The notes: generated by a model not told the origin, from the letters alone. Numbered from the stretch's first letter, positions 42,581 to 54,663 are shown. The stretch is DNA of 64,000 nucleotides from Homarus americanus (GCF_018991925.1 NW_024755055.1:1542118-1606117); one strand, 5' to 3'. Numbers and translations: made by a program.

Positions 42581-44038
42581 CCGGTGAGCCTGACCAGCAT
42601 AATATGTAAAGTACTTGAGAGTATTATCAGAGATGCCGCGATGGAACATCTACCACGAAACAACCTTGTAAAAGATTGCCAACACGGTTTTATGCCGGGG
42701 CGCTCTTGCTTAACACAATTGCTCAAGGTATTGGATATTTGGACCCATATTCTGGATCGGGGTGGTAAAATCGACAATATTTACCTAGATTTTGCCAAGG
42801 CTTTCGACAGTGTACCCCACGAAAGGCGGAAAATCAAACAGGAAGGGTATGGAATTCGGGGAAATGTCCTAGCGTGGATAGAAGACTTTCTACATGACCG
42901 CAAACAGTGTAAGTATTTAGCGGTAATAAAATTTGGCCCTTGTACTCATAATAAAAGTGGGGCACGGCGCAGGGCGTGTACAACCGCTGTTTGTTTGTTT
43001 CATAAATGACATGCCTGACGTTGTACACTCCTCCATACAAATGTTTGCCGATGATGGCAAGTTATTTCGGGAAATTAAGAACCAAGCGGACTGTGAAGAG
43101 CTGCAGAAGGACCTCTGTGGGCTCCAGGAATGGTCGAAGAAATGGCTGCTGAGATTCAATGTCACGAAGTGTAAGAGAATGCACCTGGGGCGTACCAACG
43201 GTAAGGAGAGGCGTATAAAATGTCCCAACGGGATGAAGAAAATGCACTAGTTGAGACTGTGTGTGAGAAGGACCTAGGTGTGTATGTTGACAATGAGCTG
43301 AAGTTCTCGGGCCATTGTGAGAAGAAGGTAAATCAGGCAAATAAATTATTGGGTCTTATAAGAAGGTCGTTCAGATATCTAGACGGTCCGTCCCTCGGAA
43401 CGATCTTCAGGAGTGAAGTGCTTCCCCATCTGGAGTACTGTTACCCCATCTGGTCCCCGAGATATGCTAGGGACTGTCAGTTGGATGAAAATGTTCAAAG
43501 GAGGGGCACCAGACTGGTGCCTGCACTTCGGCACCTCAGCTACCCTGAGACATTGGAGCGCCTGAACTTGCCTAGCTTATACTGCAGACGGGCAAGGGGG
43601 GACCTAGTTGAGGTGTATAAGCATCTCAGGGGGCACTACTCAGTTGAGTGTCCTTACTTGGAGCTAGCGGACGCTCGTCCCACAAGGGGTCACAGCTCCA
43701 GATTAAAGAAGCCACAAGTCCAGAAAACCGTGAGGGCAAACTTTTTCGGAGTGAGGGTTGTAAACTCTTGGAACAATCTACCAGAGAGTGTTGTGACGGC
43801 ACCGATTGTGAGCTCTTTCAAGAGAAGACTTGACCAACACCGAGCGGGTTCAGGTACATTCAGGAGCCGGTGCATGCCCAGTATTTGCCAACAGTGCGTG
43901 ACAGAGACGTGACCGATCGGCCGGGCGGCTAGCGAGCCGATCTTTTGGTGAAGAATATAAATGAAAAGAGACGTGACCGATCGCCCAAGCGGCTAACAAG
44001 CCGATCAGTGGCGAAGAGGATAAAAGTAAAAGTAAAAG
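42581..44038 (+). pseudogene. LINE family A RT fragment in unit 2, with a scrambled segment
   Basis: Starts at CCGGTGAGCCTGACC (RT block SLTSIICKV). At 42909-42987 about 78 bp are replaced by a barely similar sequence of the same length, which removes the GVPQGSVLGP block. An extra base near 43208 breaks the frame. The rest (43220-43912) matches the other units. Confidence 0.85.
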
Positions 44039-44981
44039 TGCATTGGTTCGCCATCTGTTGGGAACTGACGCAGTTATTAAGTGATTGGATGGGAGGAACC
44101 ATAAGATTACAGATATAAATAAACGCATATTATGAAACAGACCTCTTTATAATAAAATATAAACGTCTAAAGATATATAAATATGTATTCTAGCCAATAT
44201 CATGATATAATACAGTTTAATGCACTACACCATTGCTGAGGAGTATTTAGGACGAAATAGTGCATTGGTCCGCCATCTGTTGGGAACTGACGCAGTTATT
44301 AAGTGATTGGATGAGAGGAACCAGAAGATTACAGATACAAATAAACGCATATTATGAAACAGACCTCTTTATAATAAAATATAGACATCTAAAGATATAT
44401 AAATATGTATTCCTGCCAATATCATGATATAATACAATTTAATGCACTACACCATTGCTGAGGAGTATTTATGACGAAATAGTGCATTGGTCCGCCATCT
44501 GTTGGGAACTGACGCAATTATTAAGTGATGGATGGAGGGAACCATAAGATTATAGATATAAATAAACGCATATTATGAAACAGACCTCTTTATAACAAAA
44601 TATAAACATCTAAAGATATATAAATATGTATTCCTGCCAATATCTTAATATAATACAGCTTAATGCGCTATACCATTCCTCAAGAGTATTTAGGACGAAA
44701 TAGTGCATTGGTCCGCCATCTGTTGGGAACTGACGCAGTTATTAAGTGATTGGATGGGAGGAACCATAAGATTACAGATATAAATAAACGCATATTATGA
44801 AACAGACCTCTTTATAATAAAATATAAACATCTAAAGATATATAAATATGTATTCCTGCCAATATCATGATATAATACAGCTTAATGCGCTATACCATTG
44901 CTGAAGAGTATTTAGGACGAAATAGTGCATTGGTCCGCCATCTGTTGGGAACTGACGCAGTTATTAAGTAATTGGATGGGG
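44039..44981 (+). repeat. 222-bp satellite array (unit 2)
   Basis: Four full monomers and a partial one, in the same order of variants as unit 1. Confidence 0.95.
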
Positions 44982-45270
44982 AAAATACATTAACGAGAGA
45001 CTGGGGGGTTGGGATAGAGGCTAGGAGTTTGGACAGAAACTAGGATGTTAGAATAGCAGTGGTCCCCAACCTTTTGTAAGCACTGGGCCACATTTGTCAT
45101 TGTAAATATTGTGAATGGCGCCAAAATTTAGATCAACTTTCAAGAAAAATCTCATATAATACTGTACAGTTATTTGCAGTTTTACAGGTGTCTAACTGTT
45201 ACCAGTGACATACTTTTTACATTTACTCATGGATCATGCATTCTTATATATACTGTATATATAATCAACA

Positions 45271-45366
45271 CCTCACCCTACCAGGATTCGAACCCACGAT
45301 CTTATGATTGTAACGTTCCCCGGTCACAATCATAAGATCGTGGGTTCGAATCCTGGCGGGGTGAGG
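45271..45366. repeat. B-box foldback hairpin (unit 2)
   Basis: Same structure as at 42427-42522, with a single substitution in the left arm (CCTACC for CCTCCC). Confidence 0.85.
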
Positions 45367-45427
45367 TTTTTTTTTTTAATTTTGGGCACTCCCCTACATC
45401 CTTGTGTAAGGTGGCACCATATCACCG

Positions 45428-46777
45428 GTGAGCCTGACCAGCATAATATGTAAAGTACTTGAGAGTATTATCAGAGATGCCGCGATGGAACATCTACCAC
45501 GAAACAACCTTGTAAAAGATTGCCAACACGGTTTTATGCCGGGGCGCTCTTGCTTAACACAATTGCTCAAGGTATTGGATATTTGGACCCATATTCTGGA
45601 ACGGGGTGGTAATATCGACAATATTTACCTAGATTTTGCCAAGGCTTTCGACAGTGTACCCCACGAAAGGCGGAAAATCAAACAGGAAGGGTACGGAATT
45701 CGGGGAAATGTCCTAGCGTGGATAGAAGACTTTCTACATGACCGCAAACAGTGTGTGGTGATTAATGGCACGAAATCGTCATCTGTACCTGTAACAAGTG
45801 GGGTACCACAGGGCAGTGTATTGGGCTCGCTGTTGTTTGTTTGTTTCATAAATGACATGCCTGACGTTGTACACTCCTCCATACAAATGTTTGCCGATGA
45901 TGGCAAGTTATTTCGGGAAATTAAGAACCAAGCGGACTGTGAAGAGCTGCAGAAGGACCTCTGTGGGCTCCAGGAATGGTCGAAGAAATGGCTGCTGAGA
46001 TTCAATGTCACGAAGTGTAAGAGAATGCACCTGGGGCGTACCAACGGTAAGGAGGCGTATCATATGTCCCAACGGGATGAAGAAAATGCACTAGTTGAGA
46101 CTGTGTGTGAGAAGGACCTAGGTGTGTATGTTGACAATGAGCTGAAGTTCTCGGGCCATTGTGAGAAGAAGGTAAATCAGGCAAATAAATTATTGGGTCT
46201 TATAAGAAGGTCGTTCAGATATCTAGACGGTCCGTCCCTCGGAACGATCTTCAGGAGTGAAGTGCTTCCCCATCTGGAGTACTGTCACCCCATCTGGTCC
46301 CCGAGATATGCTAGGGACTGTCAGTTGGATGAAAATGTTCAAAGGAGGGCCACCAGACTGGTGCCTGCACTTCGGCACCTCAGCTACCCTGAGACATTGG
46401 AGCGCCTGAACTTGCCTAGCTTATACTGCAGACGGGCAAGGGGGGACCTAGTTGAGGTGTATAAGCATCTCAGGGGGCACTACTCAGTTGAGTGTCCATA
46501 CTTGGAGCTAGCGGACGCTCGTCCCACAAGGGGTCACAGCTCAAGATTGAAGAAGCCGCAAGTCCAGAAAACCGTGAGGGCAAACTTTTTCGGAGTGAGG
46601 GTTGTAAACTCTTGGAACAATCTACCAGAGAGTGTTGTGACAGCACCGAGTGTGAGCTCTTTCAAGAGAAGACTTGACCAACACCGTAGCGGGTTCAGGT
46701 ACATTCAGGAGCCGGTGCATGCCCAGTATTTGCCATTAGTGCGTGACAGAGACGTGACCGATCGGCCGGGCGGCTAG
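45428..46777 (+). CDS. LINE family A RT fragment with intact frame (449 codons)
   Basis: Uninterrupted frame from the truncation point to the normal ORF2 stop, carrying GRSCLTQLL, YLDFAKAFDSVPHERR, GVPQGSVLGSLLF, FADDGKLF and the C-terminal WNNLPESVV part. It lacks the endonuclease and early RT blocks, so it cannot be an autonomous element. No promoter of its own is evident. Best described as a dead but recently copied fragment. Confidence 0.75.
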   Translation: MSLTSIICKVLESIIRDAAMEHLPRNNLVKDCQHGFMPGRSCLTQLLKVLDIWTHILERGGNIDNIYLDFAKAFDSVPHERRKIKQEGYGIRGNVLAWIEDFLHDRKQCVVINGTKSSSVPVTSGVPQGSVLGSLLFVCFINDMPDVVHSSIQMFADDGKLFREIKNQADCEELQKDLCGLQEWSKKWLLRFNVTKCKRMHLGRTNGKEAYHMSQRDEENALVETVCEKDLGVYVDNELKFSGHCEKKVNQANKLLGLIRRSFRYLDGPSLGTIFRSEVLPHLEYCHPIWSPRYARDCQLDENVQRRATRLVPALRHLSYPETLERLNLPSLYCRRARGDLVEVYKHLRGHYSVECPYLELADARPTRGHSSRLKKPQVQKTVRANFFGVRVVNSWNNLPESVVTAPSVSSFKRRLDQHRSGFRYIQEPVHAQYLPLVRDRDVTDRPGG

Positions 46778-46882
46778 CGAGCCGATCTTTTGGTGAAGAA
46801 TATAAATGAAAAGAGACGTGACCGATCGCCCAAGCGGCCAACAAGCCGATCAGTGGCGAAGAGGATAAAAGTAAAAGTAAAA

Positions 46883-47605
46883 GTGCATTGGTTCGCCATC
46901 TGTTGGGAACTGACGCAGTTATTAAGTGATTGGATGGGAGGAACCATAAGATTACAGATATAAATAAACGCATATTATGAAACAGACCTCTTTATAATAA
47001 AATATAAACGTCTAAAGATATATAAATATGTATTCTAGCCAATATCATGATATAATACAGTTTAATGCACTACGCCATTGCTGAGGAGTATTTAGGACGA
47101 AATAGTGCATTGGTCCGCCATCTGTTGGGAACTGACGCAGTTATTAAGTGATTGGATGAGAGGAACCAGAAGATTACAGATACAAATAAACGCATATTAT
47201 GAAACAGACCTCTTTATAATAAAATATAAACGTCTAAAGATATATAAATATGTATTCCTGCCAATATCATGATATAATACAGTTTAATGCACTACACCAT
47301 TGCTGAGGAGTATTTATGACGAAATAGTGCATTGGTCCGCCATCTGTTGGGAACTGACGCAATTATTAAGTGATGGATGGAGGGAACCATAAGATTATAG
47401 ATATAAATAAACGCATATTATGAAACAGACCTCTTTATAATAAATTATAAACGTCTAAAGATATATAAATATGTATTCCTGCCAATATCATGATATGATA
47501 CAGCTTAATGCGCTATACCATTGCTGAAGAGTATTTAGGACGAAATAGTGCATTGGTCCGCCATCTGTTGGAAACTGACGCAGTTATTTAGTAATTGGAT
47601 GGGGG
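46883..47605 (+). repeat. 222-bp satellite array (unit 3)
   Basis: Three monomers plus a partial copy. Confidence 0.95.
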
Positions 47606-47893
47606 AAATACATTAACGAGAGACTGGGGGGTTGGGATAGAGGCTAGGAGTTTGTACAGAGACTAGGATGTTAGAATAGCAGTGGTCCCCAACCTTTTGT
47701 AAGCACTGGGCCACATTTGTCATTGTAAATATTGTGAATGGCGCCAAAATTTAGATCAACTCTTAAGAAAAATCTCATATAATAATGTACAGTTATTTAC
47801 AGTTTTACACGTGTCTAACTGTTACCAGTGACATACTTTTTACATTTACTCATGCATCATGCATTCTTATATATACTGTATATATAATCAACA

Positions 47894-47989
47894 CCTCACC
47901 CTACCAGGATTCGAACCCACGATCTTATGATTGTAACGTTCCCCGGTCACAATCATAAGATCGTGGGTTCGAATCCTGGCGGGGTGAGG
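47894..47989. repeat. B-box foldback hairpin (unit 3)
   Basis: As in units 1 and 2, followed by a poly-T run and CACTCCCTTACATCC. Confidence 0.85.
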
Positions 47990-48047
47990 TTTTTTTTTTT
48001 AATATTGGGCACTCCCTTACATCCTTGTGTAAGGTGGCACCATATCA

Positions 48048-49490
48048 CCGGTGAGCCTGACCAGCATAATATGTAAAGTACTTGAGAGTATTATCAGAGA
48101 TGCCGCGATGGAACATCTACCACGAAACAACCTTGTAAAAGATTGCCAACACGGTTTTATGCCGGGGCGCTCTTGCTTAACACAATTGCTCAAGGTATTG
48201 ATATTTGGACCCATATTCTTGAACGGGGTGGTAATATCGACAATATTTACCTAGATTTGCCAAGGCTTTCGACAGTGCAATCTACTTGAAAGGCTGAAAA
48301 TCAAACAGGAAGGGTACGGGAATTCGGGAAATCTTAGCGGATAGAAGACTTTCTACATGACCGCAAGCAGTGTGTGGTGATTAATGGCACGAAATCGTCA
48401 TCTGTACCTGTAACAAGTGGGGTACCACAGGGCAGTGTATTGGGCTTTGCTGTTGTTTGTTTGTTTCATAAAATGACATACTGATTACACAGGCCAATTC
48501 TCCACAGTACAAACAAGCCAGCCGATGATGGGCAAAGTTATTTCGGGATATTAAGAAACTAAGGGGACTGTGAAGAGCTTAGAAGGACCCCTGTGGGCTC
48601 CAGGAATGGTCGAAGAAATGGTTGAGATTCAATGCCACGAAGTGTAAGAGAATTCACCCAAGTACCAACGGTAAGGAGGGCGTATCATGCGGCGTCCCAA
48701 ACGGGATGAAGAAAATGCACTAGTTGAGACTGTGAGAAGGACCTAGGTGTGTATGTTGACAATGAGCTGAAGTTCTCGGCCATTGTGAGAAGAAGGTAAA
48801 TCAGGCAAATAAATTATTGGGTCTTATAAGAAGTCGTTCAGATATTCAGGATGGTCCGTCCTCGAACGATCTTCAGGAGTGAAGTGTTCCCATCTGCTGT
48901 CACCCCATCTGGTCCCCGAGATATGCTAGGGACTGTCAGCTGGATGAAAATGTTCAAAGGAGGGCTTACCAGACTGGTGCCTGCACTTCGGCACCTCAGC
49001 TACCCTGAGACATTGGAGCGCCTGAACTTGCTCTAGCTTATACTGCAGACGGGCAAGGGGGGGACCTAGTTGAGGTGTATAAGCATCTCAGGGGGCACTA
49101 CTCAGTTGAGTGTCCATACTGAGCTAGCGGACGCTCGTCCCAATAAGGTCACAGCTCAAGATTGAAGAAGCGGCAAGTCCAGAAACCGTGAGGGGCAAAC
49201 TTTTTCGAGCAGAGGTTTGTAAACTGGAAACAATCCCGAGAGAGTGTTGTGGACGGCACCGGGAGTGTGAGCTCTTTTCAAGAGAAGACTTGACCAACAC
49301 TGGAGCGGGTTCAGTACATTCAGAGAGAAAGCCCCAGTATTTGCCAACAACACGTGACAGACGAGACCGATGCCCGGAGTTCTGGCGGCTAGAAGCTGAT
49401 CTTTTGGTGAAGAATATAAATGAAAAGACGACCGATCGCCTGGCGGCTAACAAGCCGATCAGTGGCGGAAGAGGATAAAAGTAAAAAAAA
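48048..49490 (+). pseudogene. LINE family A RT fragment in unit 4, heavily frameshifted
   Basis: Same truncation point as the other units. Only the first 67 codons stay in frame. The damage is spread as small indels instead of stop substitutions, which suggests poor consensus as much as decay. Confidence 0.8.
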
Positions 49491-50625
49491 GTGCATTGGT
49501 TCGCCATTGCCATCTGGACGGTTATTATGATTGGATGGGAGGAACCATAAGATTACAGATATAAATAAACGCATATTATGAAACAGACCCTTTATAAAAA
49601 TATAAACGTCTGGAAGATATATAAATATGTATTCTAGCCAATATCAATATAATACAGTTTAATGCACTACACCATTGCTGGAGAGTATTTAGATGAATAG
49701 TGCATTGGTCCGCTATCTGTTGGGAATCGACGCAGTTATTAAGTGCGTTGGATGAGAGGAACCAGAAGATTACAGATACAAATCACCCATATTATGAAAC
49801 AGACTCTTTTTATAAAATATAAACGTCTAAAGATATATAAATATATATTCCCGCCAATATATATGATATATACAGTTTAATGCACTACACCATTGCTGAG
49901 GAGTATTTATGAATGAATAGTGCAAATTGGTCCGCCATCTGTTGGGAACTGACGCAATTATTCAGTGATGGATGGAGGAACCATAAGATTACATATAAAT
50001 AAACGTATTATGAAACAGACCCTTTATACTATAAATTATAAACGTCTAAAGATATATAATATGTATTCCTGCCAATATCATGATATGATACAGCTTAATT
50101 AATATACCATTGCTGAAGAGTATTTAGGACGAAATAGTGCATTGGTCCGCCATCTGTTGGGGAAACTGACAGTTATTATTAATTGTAATTGGATGGAACC
50201 ATAAGATTACAGGTATAAATAAAACGCATATTATGAAACAGACCTCTTATAAAAAATAAACATCTAAAGATATATATAAATATGTATTCGTGCCATTATT
50301 TGGCGATATATACAGCTAATGCGCCTGCTGAACATTAACGAAATAGTGCATTGGTCCGCTGTTGGGAACTGACGCAATTATTAAGTGATGGATCGAGGAA
50401 CCATAAGATTATAGATATAAATAAACGCATATTATGAAACAGACCTCTTTATAAGAAAATATAAACGTCTAAAATATATAAATATATGTATTCTAGCCAA
50501 TATCATTATATAATACAATTTCATGCACTACACTTATTAAGAGGAGTATTTAGGACGAAATAGGTGCATTGTTCCGCCATCTGTTGGGAACTGACGCAGT
50601 TATTAAGCTAATTGGATGGGGGGAA
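49491..50625 (+). repeat. 222-bp satellite array (unit 4), degraded
   Basis: About five monomer starts recognisable by GTGCATTGGTCCGC variants (about 49491, 49699, 49920, 50137, 50346, 50563), with many indels. Confidence 0.85.
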
Positions 50626-51179
50626 ATACATTAACGAGAGACGGGGTTGGATAGAGGCTAGGAGTTTAGACAGAGACTAGGTGTTAGAATAGCAGTGGTC
50701 CCCAACCTTTTGTAAGCACTGGGCCATATATCATCATTGTAAATATTGTGAATGGCGCCAAAACTTACTCAACTTTCAAAAAAAATCTCATATAATACTG
50801 TACTGTTTTTGCAGTTACTGCCCAACTTACCTGTGACATACTTTTTACATTTACTCATGGATCATGCATTCTTATATATACTGCATATAGTACATATTAT
50901 ACATGGCCAGATTACTTGATCTTAGATTGTAACGTTCACGGTCACAACTGCGATCGTGGGTTCGAAACTCTCTGGCGTGGGGGTGAGGTTTTTTTTATTA
51001 TTGATCACTCCCCTACATCTTGTGTAAAGCGCAGAAGCGTTTGCTTACAGCGCCCAACAGGAAACATGCTAAGTTCATGCTTGCCTTTTATGTCATGAGT
51101 TAAGGGCGTAGAAGCCTGAAGAGTCAAGGGCGTCAGAAGCCTGAAGCTGAGGTAAGGGCGTAAGCCTGAGGAGTCAGTG

Positions 51180-51390
51180 GTTTATGCCATCAAGTTATGG
51201 CCCAAACTTTCCTGAATACGAATTCGCAATTTTCGACTTACAACAGGTACCTACTTGCTGCTAGGTGAACAGGGACTAATGGGGGCTAGGAAGTAAGTCC
51301 AAAACTTCCACCAGCCGGAATCGAACCCATGACATCTCGGTCCAGAGCAGGTTGGTGGTCACAGTTAGCTTCCCTGTGCATAGGCTTCAA
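51180..51390 (-). mobile_element. tRNA-derived SINE (minus strand)
   Basis: Read on the minus strand from about 51390: GCACAGGGAAGCTAACTG (A-box-like), then ATGGGTTCGATTCCGGC (B-box), then a body with GTTCACCTAGCAGCAAGTAG and GTACCTG. The A-box/B-box order and spacing fit a tRNA-derived SINE head. The body (without head) recurs on the plus strand at about 53288-53370. Confidence 0.65.
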
Positions 51391-51442
51391 TTGTGCGGGT
51401 TGAATGAGTTGTATTAAAGTCCGCGTGCTTTATTAGCTAATA

Positions 51443-51472
51443 AATATATATATATATATATATATATTATGG

Positions 51473-51541
<69 letters not shown>
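51443..51541. repeat. (TA)n microsatellite with interruptions
   Basis: About 95 bp of TA units broken by TATTATGG and TTATA. Confidence 0.95.
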
Positions 51542-51544
<3 letters not shown>

Positions 51545-51572
51545 AGTAAATCACTGTAGGTGCGCGTGATCT

Positions 51573-51645
51573 AGGTATATGCTGATAACCACAAGGAAAG
51601 AAGAAAACACGAAGTTCCTAAGCGCTATCGTGTAATTCACATCTT
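51573..51645 (-). repeat. Second copy of the TA-associated 70-bp core
   Basis: The reverse complement matches 18982-19049 (GAAGATGTGAATTACACGAT… and CTTAGGAACTTCGTGTTTTC), again beside (TA)n. Confidence 0.75.
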
Positions 51646-51849
51646 CATGGGTGAGTCGTATGACGTTATTACATATTTTGTTTGTTTTCACTAGAATCCC
51701 AAATATTTCACGTTTTTCTATTAAACCCTCGAGGGCTTCATGATATGGTTCGCGCGCGGACTGCAGGTTGGGTACACGGGTTAGAGGCTAGGGGTTGGTG
51801 ACAGTTGATAGAGGCAGGTCTTACTAGGCCAGTGATGCTGACGCCACAA

Positions 51850-53035
51850 ACTGTTAGGTTACGATAGAATGACCAGGTTAGGATAGGGTGGTCAGGTTAG
51901 GATAGGGTGGTCAGGTTAGGATAGGATGGTCAGGTTAGTATAGGCTGGTCAGGTTAGGATAGGATGGTCAGGTTAGGATAGGGTGGTCAGGTTAGGATAG
52001 GGTGGTCAGGTTAGGATAGGATGGTAGCTAGGATTGAGCATTTGGGATAGGGTGGCTTAGGCAGGTTAGTAAACCAGGTTAGAGAGTGGCAAGTTGGGTC
52101 GGTTAGGTTATCAGGTTAGATAGCTAGGACAGGGTGGTCAGGTTTGGATAGCCAGGTTAGGATAGGGTGGTCAGACAGGGGATATTGGTAAGTTAGGATA
52201 GAATGGTTAGTTAGGATAGGGGTCAGGCTAAGGATCAGGTTAGGATAGTGGTCAGGTTAGGATAGATCAGGGTGGTTAGGATGGGATAGGGTAGGATCAG
52301 GTTAGGATAGAAAGACCAGGTTAGGAGAGGTGGTCAGGTAAATTATAAGGTGTGGTCTGGTAGGATTAGGGTGATCAGGTTAGGATAGAGATTGGTAAGT
52401 AATGGGTAGGGATGGGGTGATCAGGTTAGGGATGGGTGGTTAGGATAGATAGGGTGTGGTTAGGATAGAGGGTTAGGATAGGGTTGAAAAGGTCAGGGGT
52501 GATGGTCAGGTTAGGAGGGGTGGTCGGTTGTATATGACTTAGGATAGTAGGTATAGGGTGGTCAAGTTAGGATAGGATGGTCAGGTTAGGGATAGAGTGG
52601 TCAGGTTGGTATAGGGCAGACAGGGGTTGGGATAGGGTGATCAATTTGTAGGAATTGTAATAGACAGGTTGGATAGAAAGGGTGGTCAGGTTAGGATAGG
52701 TTGGTCAGGTTAGGATAGGATGGTCAGGTTAGGATAGGGTGGTGAGGTTATGATAGGATGGTCAGGTTAGGATAGAATGACCAGGTTAGGATATGGTGGT
52801 CAGGTTAGGATAGGGTGGTTAGATTAGGATAGGGTGGTCAAGTTAGGATAGGGTGGTCAGGTTAGGATAGGGTGGTCAGGTTAGGATAGGGTGATCAGGT
52901 TAGGATAGGGTGGTCAGGTTAGGATAGAATGACCAGGTTAGGATAGGGTGGTCAGGTTAGGATAGGGTGGTCAGATTAGGTTAGGGTGGTCAAGTTAGGA
53001 TAGGGTGATCAGGTTAGGATAGGGTGGTAAGGTCA
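51850..53035 (+). repeat. 19-bp minisatellite GGTCAGGTTAGGATAGGGT
   Basis: About 55-60 units. 52685-53030 is regular; 52025-52680 is scrambled by indels. It contains TTAGG but with a 19-bp period, so it is a minisatellite and not a telomere array. Confidence 0.93.
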
Positions 53036-53287
53036 GGTAAGGTTTATAAGTTAAAATCCAAGGGTCAAGACAAAATTCTTGGAGTTAGGTCAAAATTGAC
53101 TAGTTCACCACCCACATGCCATAACTAAGACAGGAGTTAGGAAAAGATTCAATACTCAGCATCAATACATCAAGAAATATTATAACTTAAATAAAAATAA
53201 GTTAAAATCCATACCAACAATGGATTTCTGATATATGATTTATTAGTTAGAATCTATTTATGGAGATAAATTAAAGAGTTAGGTTGG
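53036..53287. other. Single-copy-looking spacer at the macro-repeat centre
   Basis: About 250 bp of AT-rich sequence with AGTTAAAATCCA twice (about 53041 and 53200). No gene. Confidence 0.5.
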
Positions 53288-53578
53288 ACTTACTTCCTAG
53301 CCCCCATGTTCACCTATCAGTAAAATAGGTACCTGTTGTAAGTCGAAAATTGCGAATTCGTTTTCAGGGAAAGTTGTTGGAGCTTCCAATAACTTGATGA
53401 CATAAACCACTGACTCCTCAGGCTTCTACGCCCTTGACACTTCAGTCTTCTACGCCCTTAACTCATGAGACATAAAGGCAAGCATGAACTTAGCATGCTT
53501 CCCTGTTGGGCGCTGTAAACGCTTCTGCGCTTCACCTTACACAAGGATGTAGGGGAGTGCCCAATAAAAAAAAAAAAC
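53288..53578 (-). repeat. Inner end of the minus-strand macro-repeat arm
   Basis: The reverse complement matches 51000-51300 (GGACTTACTTCCTAGCCCCC… to GCGCAGAAGCG…), with fewer indels. Includes the SINE body fragment and short GGCGTAGAAG(A/C)CTGA repeats. Confidence 0.85.
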
Positions 53579-53674
53579 CATCACCCCGCCAGGATTCGAA
53601 CCCACGATCTTATGATTGTTACCGGGGAACGTTACAATCATAAGATCGTGGGTTCGAATCCTGGCAGGGTGAGG
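53579..53674. repeat. B-box foldback hairpin (minus arm, inner)
   Basis: Same hairpin as in the plus units, inverted. Adjacent sequence TATATATACAGTATATATA is also palindromic. Confidence 0.85.
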
Positions 53675-53964
53675 TGTTGATTATATATACAGTATATATA
53701 AGAATGCATGATCCAAGAGTAAATGTAAAAAGTATGTCACTGGTAACAGTTAGACACGTGTAAAACTGCAAATAACTGTACAGTATTATATGAGATTTTT
53801 CTTGAAAGTTGATCTAAATTTTGGCGCCATTCACAATATTTACAATGACAAATGTGGCCCAGTGCTTACAAAAGGTTGGGGACCACTGCTATTCTAACAT
53901 CCTAGTCTCTGTCCAAACTCCTAGCCTCTATCCCTACCCCCCAGTCTCTCGTTAATGTATTTTC

Positions 53965-54407
53965 CCCATCCAATTACTTAATAACTGCGTCAGTTCCCAA
54001 CAGATGGCGGACCAATGCACTATTTCGTCCTAAATACTCCTCAGCAATGGTGTAGTGCATTAAACTGTATTATATCATGATATTGGCAGGAATACATATT
54101 TATATATCTTTAGATGTTTATATTTTATTATAAAGAGGTCTGTTTCATAATATGCGTTTATTTATATCTGTAATCTTATGGTGCCCTCCATCCATCACTT
54201 AATAACTGCGTCAGTTCCCAACAGATGGCGGACCAATGCACTATTTTGTGCTAAATACTCTTGAGGTAATGGTCTAGCGCATTAAGCTGAATTATATCAA
54301 GATATTGGTAGGAATACATATTTATATATCTTTAGATGTTTATATTTTGTTATAAAGAGGTCTGTTTCATAATATGCGTTTATTTATATCTGTAAGCTTA
54401 TGGTGTC
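53965..54407 (-). repeat. 222-bp satellite, two copies (minus)
   Basis: Minus-strand monomers with the CCAACAGATGGCGGAC motif at about 53998 and 54220. Confidence 0.93.
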
Positions 54408-54663
54408 CTTCTTTAAATCTCCTGGGTTATTTAAAGTGTTAACCTGACTAATTATTACCTAACTTAGCCTAGTTTATTTAGAATTGTATTTTTTTTTTTT
54501 TTTTATTCAAAACTAACTTTTCTACCATACACATTTTCCTAACAAGAGCTCATAATAGTCATGACTAAAATACTGTATTAGTTAGGTTTTAACTTACAAA
54601 TGATACTCAACTCTTAATTCCTGTTAGAGTATAGATTTTAAATTAATGGATCCAACCTAACTC
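54408..54663 (-). repeat. ~255-bp segment found only in minus-arm units
   Basis: Lies between the satellite and the LINE tail, starting GTCCTTCTTTAAATCTCCTG and including a poly-T run near 54490. Copies at 56868-57125 and 59459-59719; absent from the plus-arm units, where the tail touches the satellite. Confidence 0.85.

Larger units (their letters stand above)
42581..45424 (+). repeat. Macro-repeat unit 2 (plus, 2844 bp)
   Basis: LINE A fragment (42581-44038), satellite array (44039-44981), spacer, hAT-end-like segment (from 45057), foldback (45271-45366) and linker. It is almost identical to unit 1 where they overlap, including array length and variants. Confidence 0.93.
45425..48047 (+). 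repeat. Macro-repeat unit 3 (plus, about 2623 bp)
   Basis: LINE A fragment (45425-46882), satellite array (46883-47605), spacer, hAT-end-like segment, foldback (47894-47989) and linker. It is one satellite monomer shorter than units 1 and 2. Confidence 0.93.
48048..51060 (+). repeat. Macro-repeat unit 4 (plus), many small indels
   Basis: LINE A fragment (48048-49490), about five degraded satellite monomers (49491-50625), hAT-end-like segment (about 50697), decayed foldback (about 50905-50990) and linker. From about 48190 on, 1-3-base indels occur every few tens of bases, far more than in units 1-3. The unit ends not in a new LINE piece but in GCGCAGAAGCGTTTGC sequence. Confidence 0.85.

Noticed and set aside
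45428..46777. Functional autonomous reverse transcriptase gene
   Set aside because: The frame is open, but it lacks endonuclease and early RT blocks, and all units share the same truncation, so it is a passenger fragment.
51850..53035. Interstitial telomere block
   Set aside because: The period is 19 bp with GGTCA and GATAGG parts, not tandem TTAGG pentamers.
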